Origin: Syntrophus sp. GWC2_56_31
Lineage (GTDB): Bacteria > Desulfobacterota > Syntrophia > Syntrophales > UBA5619
Length of the DNA: 33,619 bases
Assembly: GCA_001829875.1 (NCBI GenBank)
Contig: MICN01000059.1
Location: 4,436-38,054 of the forward strand
Reading direction: 5' to 3'
Every line of letters starts with the position of its first letter. Positions within the stretch are counted from its first letter, which is position 1. The translations under genes were made by a program, and so were the position numbers. The notes beneath the pieces are model-generated. The model saw only the letters and a list, made by a program, of their open reading frames with translations, was not told the origin of the DNA and made no database searches. Positions 33,500 through 33,619 of this stretch are shown piece by piece.

Positions 33500-33619
33500 A
33501 TGGGCAAGGAACTGCTGCTCGAAATCGGCACAGAAGAGATCCCGGCCGCCTTTCTGCCGAAGGCGCTCAACGATATGGAAGAGATGATCCGGCGGGCGTT
33601 TGCGGAGAGCCGCATCCCG
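33500..33619 (+). CDS. glyS: Glycyl-tRNA synthetase beta subunit (start only; runs off the window)
   Basis: The first 40 codons are present and begin MGKELLLEIGTEEIPAAFLP, which is the conserved N terminus of GlyS. GlyS is the partner of GlyQ that helps bind tRNA-Gly. ATG 33500 follows AAAGGAG (33487-33493). The rest lies beyond 33619, so no statement about integrity is possible. Confidence 0.93.
   Translation, partial: MGKELLLEIGTEEIPAAFLPKALNDMEEMIRRAFAESRIP

Overview
The window looks like chromosomal DNA from a strictly anaerobic Gram-negative bacterium, most likely a deltaproteobacterium (Desulfobacterota) of the syntrophic or sulfate-reducing kind. This is inferred from gene content: a tungsten/molybdenum aldehyde:ferredoxin oxidoreductase, lipid-carrier glycosyltransferases, an ArnT-type membrane glycosyltransferase, a tripartite tricarboxylate transporter, and a B12-dependent mutase with oxygen-sensitive-looking partners. 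There is no rRNA or other phylogenetic marker, so the taxonomy stays an inference. I see no tRNA, rRNA or CRISPR array.

Layout. (1) 1-5854, plus strand: a pyrimidine operon pyrR-pyrB-pyrC, then recO and an aldehyde ferredoxin oxidoreductase gene. The leader carries a textbook-looking PyrR attenuator (PyrR-binding stem-loop 169-203, terminator 245-274). (2) 6039-9646, minus strand: a three-gene surface-polysaccharide operon (family 2 glycosyltransferase, UDP-GlcNAc 2-epimerase-like protein, family 9 glycosyltransferase) with its own promoter. It is divergent from an ArnT-like gene at 9902-11467. (3) 11475-12483: a scar holding the 3' end of an IS1380-type transposase and the C-terminal effector domain of a GntR/FadR-type regulator, both broken. 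(4) 12555-26623: a dense, co-directional catabolic island of 12 genes. It has a 2-hydroxyacid dehydrogenase, two tandem 3-hydroxyacid dehydrogenases, a thiamine-diphosphate enzyme, an SDR, a glutamate-mutase-type B12 enzyme (GlmE- and GlmS-like subunits plus GlmL-like partner), an isocitrate-lyase-superfamily C-C lyase, two 3-hydroxyisobutyrate-dehydrogenase-type proteins, and a fumarate-reductase-like flavoprotein with its iron-sulfur partner. (5) 26735-32178: a unit with its own strong promoter, encoding an Ldh2-type dehydrogenase, TctB, TctA, TctC and an HpcH/HpaI-type aldolase. (6) 32408-33619: glyQ and the start of glyS, separated by a 124-bp palindromic repeat.

The most interesting part is the island. 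The family combination (HIBADH-type dehydrogenase, B12 carbon-skeleton mutase, isocitrate-lyase-type lyase) resembles the end of the nicotinate fermentation pathway, which runs through 2-(hydroxymethyl)glutarate and 2,3-dimethylmalate. Here, however, the mutase is of the glutamate mutase fold, and two or three of its substrate-contact residues are changed while its cofactor-contact residues are kept. No methylaspartate ammonia-lyase is present. I infer a carbon-skeleton rearrangement of a non-amino dicarboxylate, imported by TctABC and finally cleaved by the lyase. The substrate is unknown. Several other island proteins also lack a normal catalytic or substrate residue: the first HIBADH-like protein, the flavoprotein and the HpcH-like protein. 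This is consistent with a pathway for an unusual substrate.
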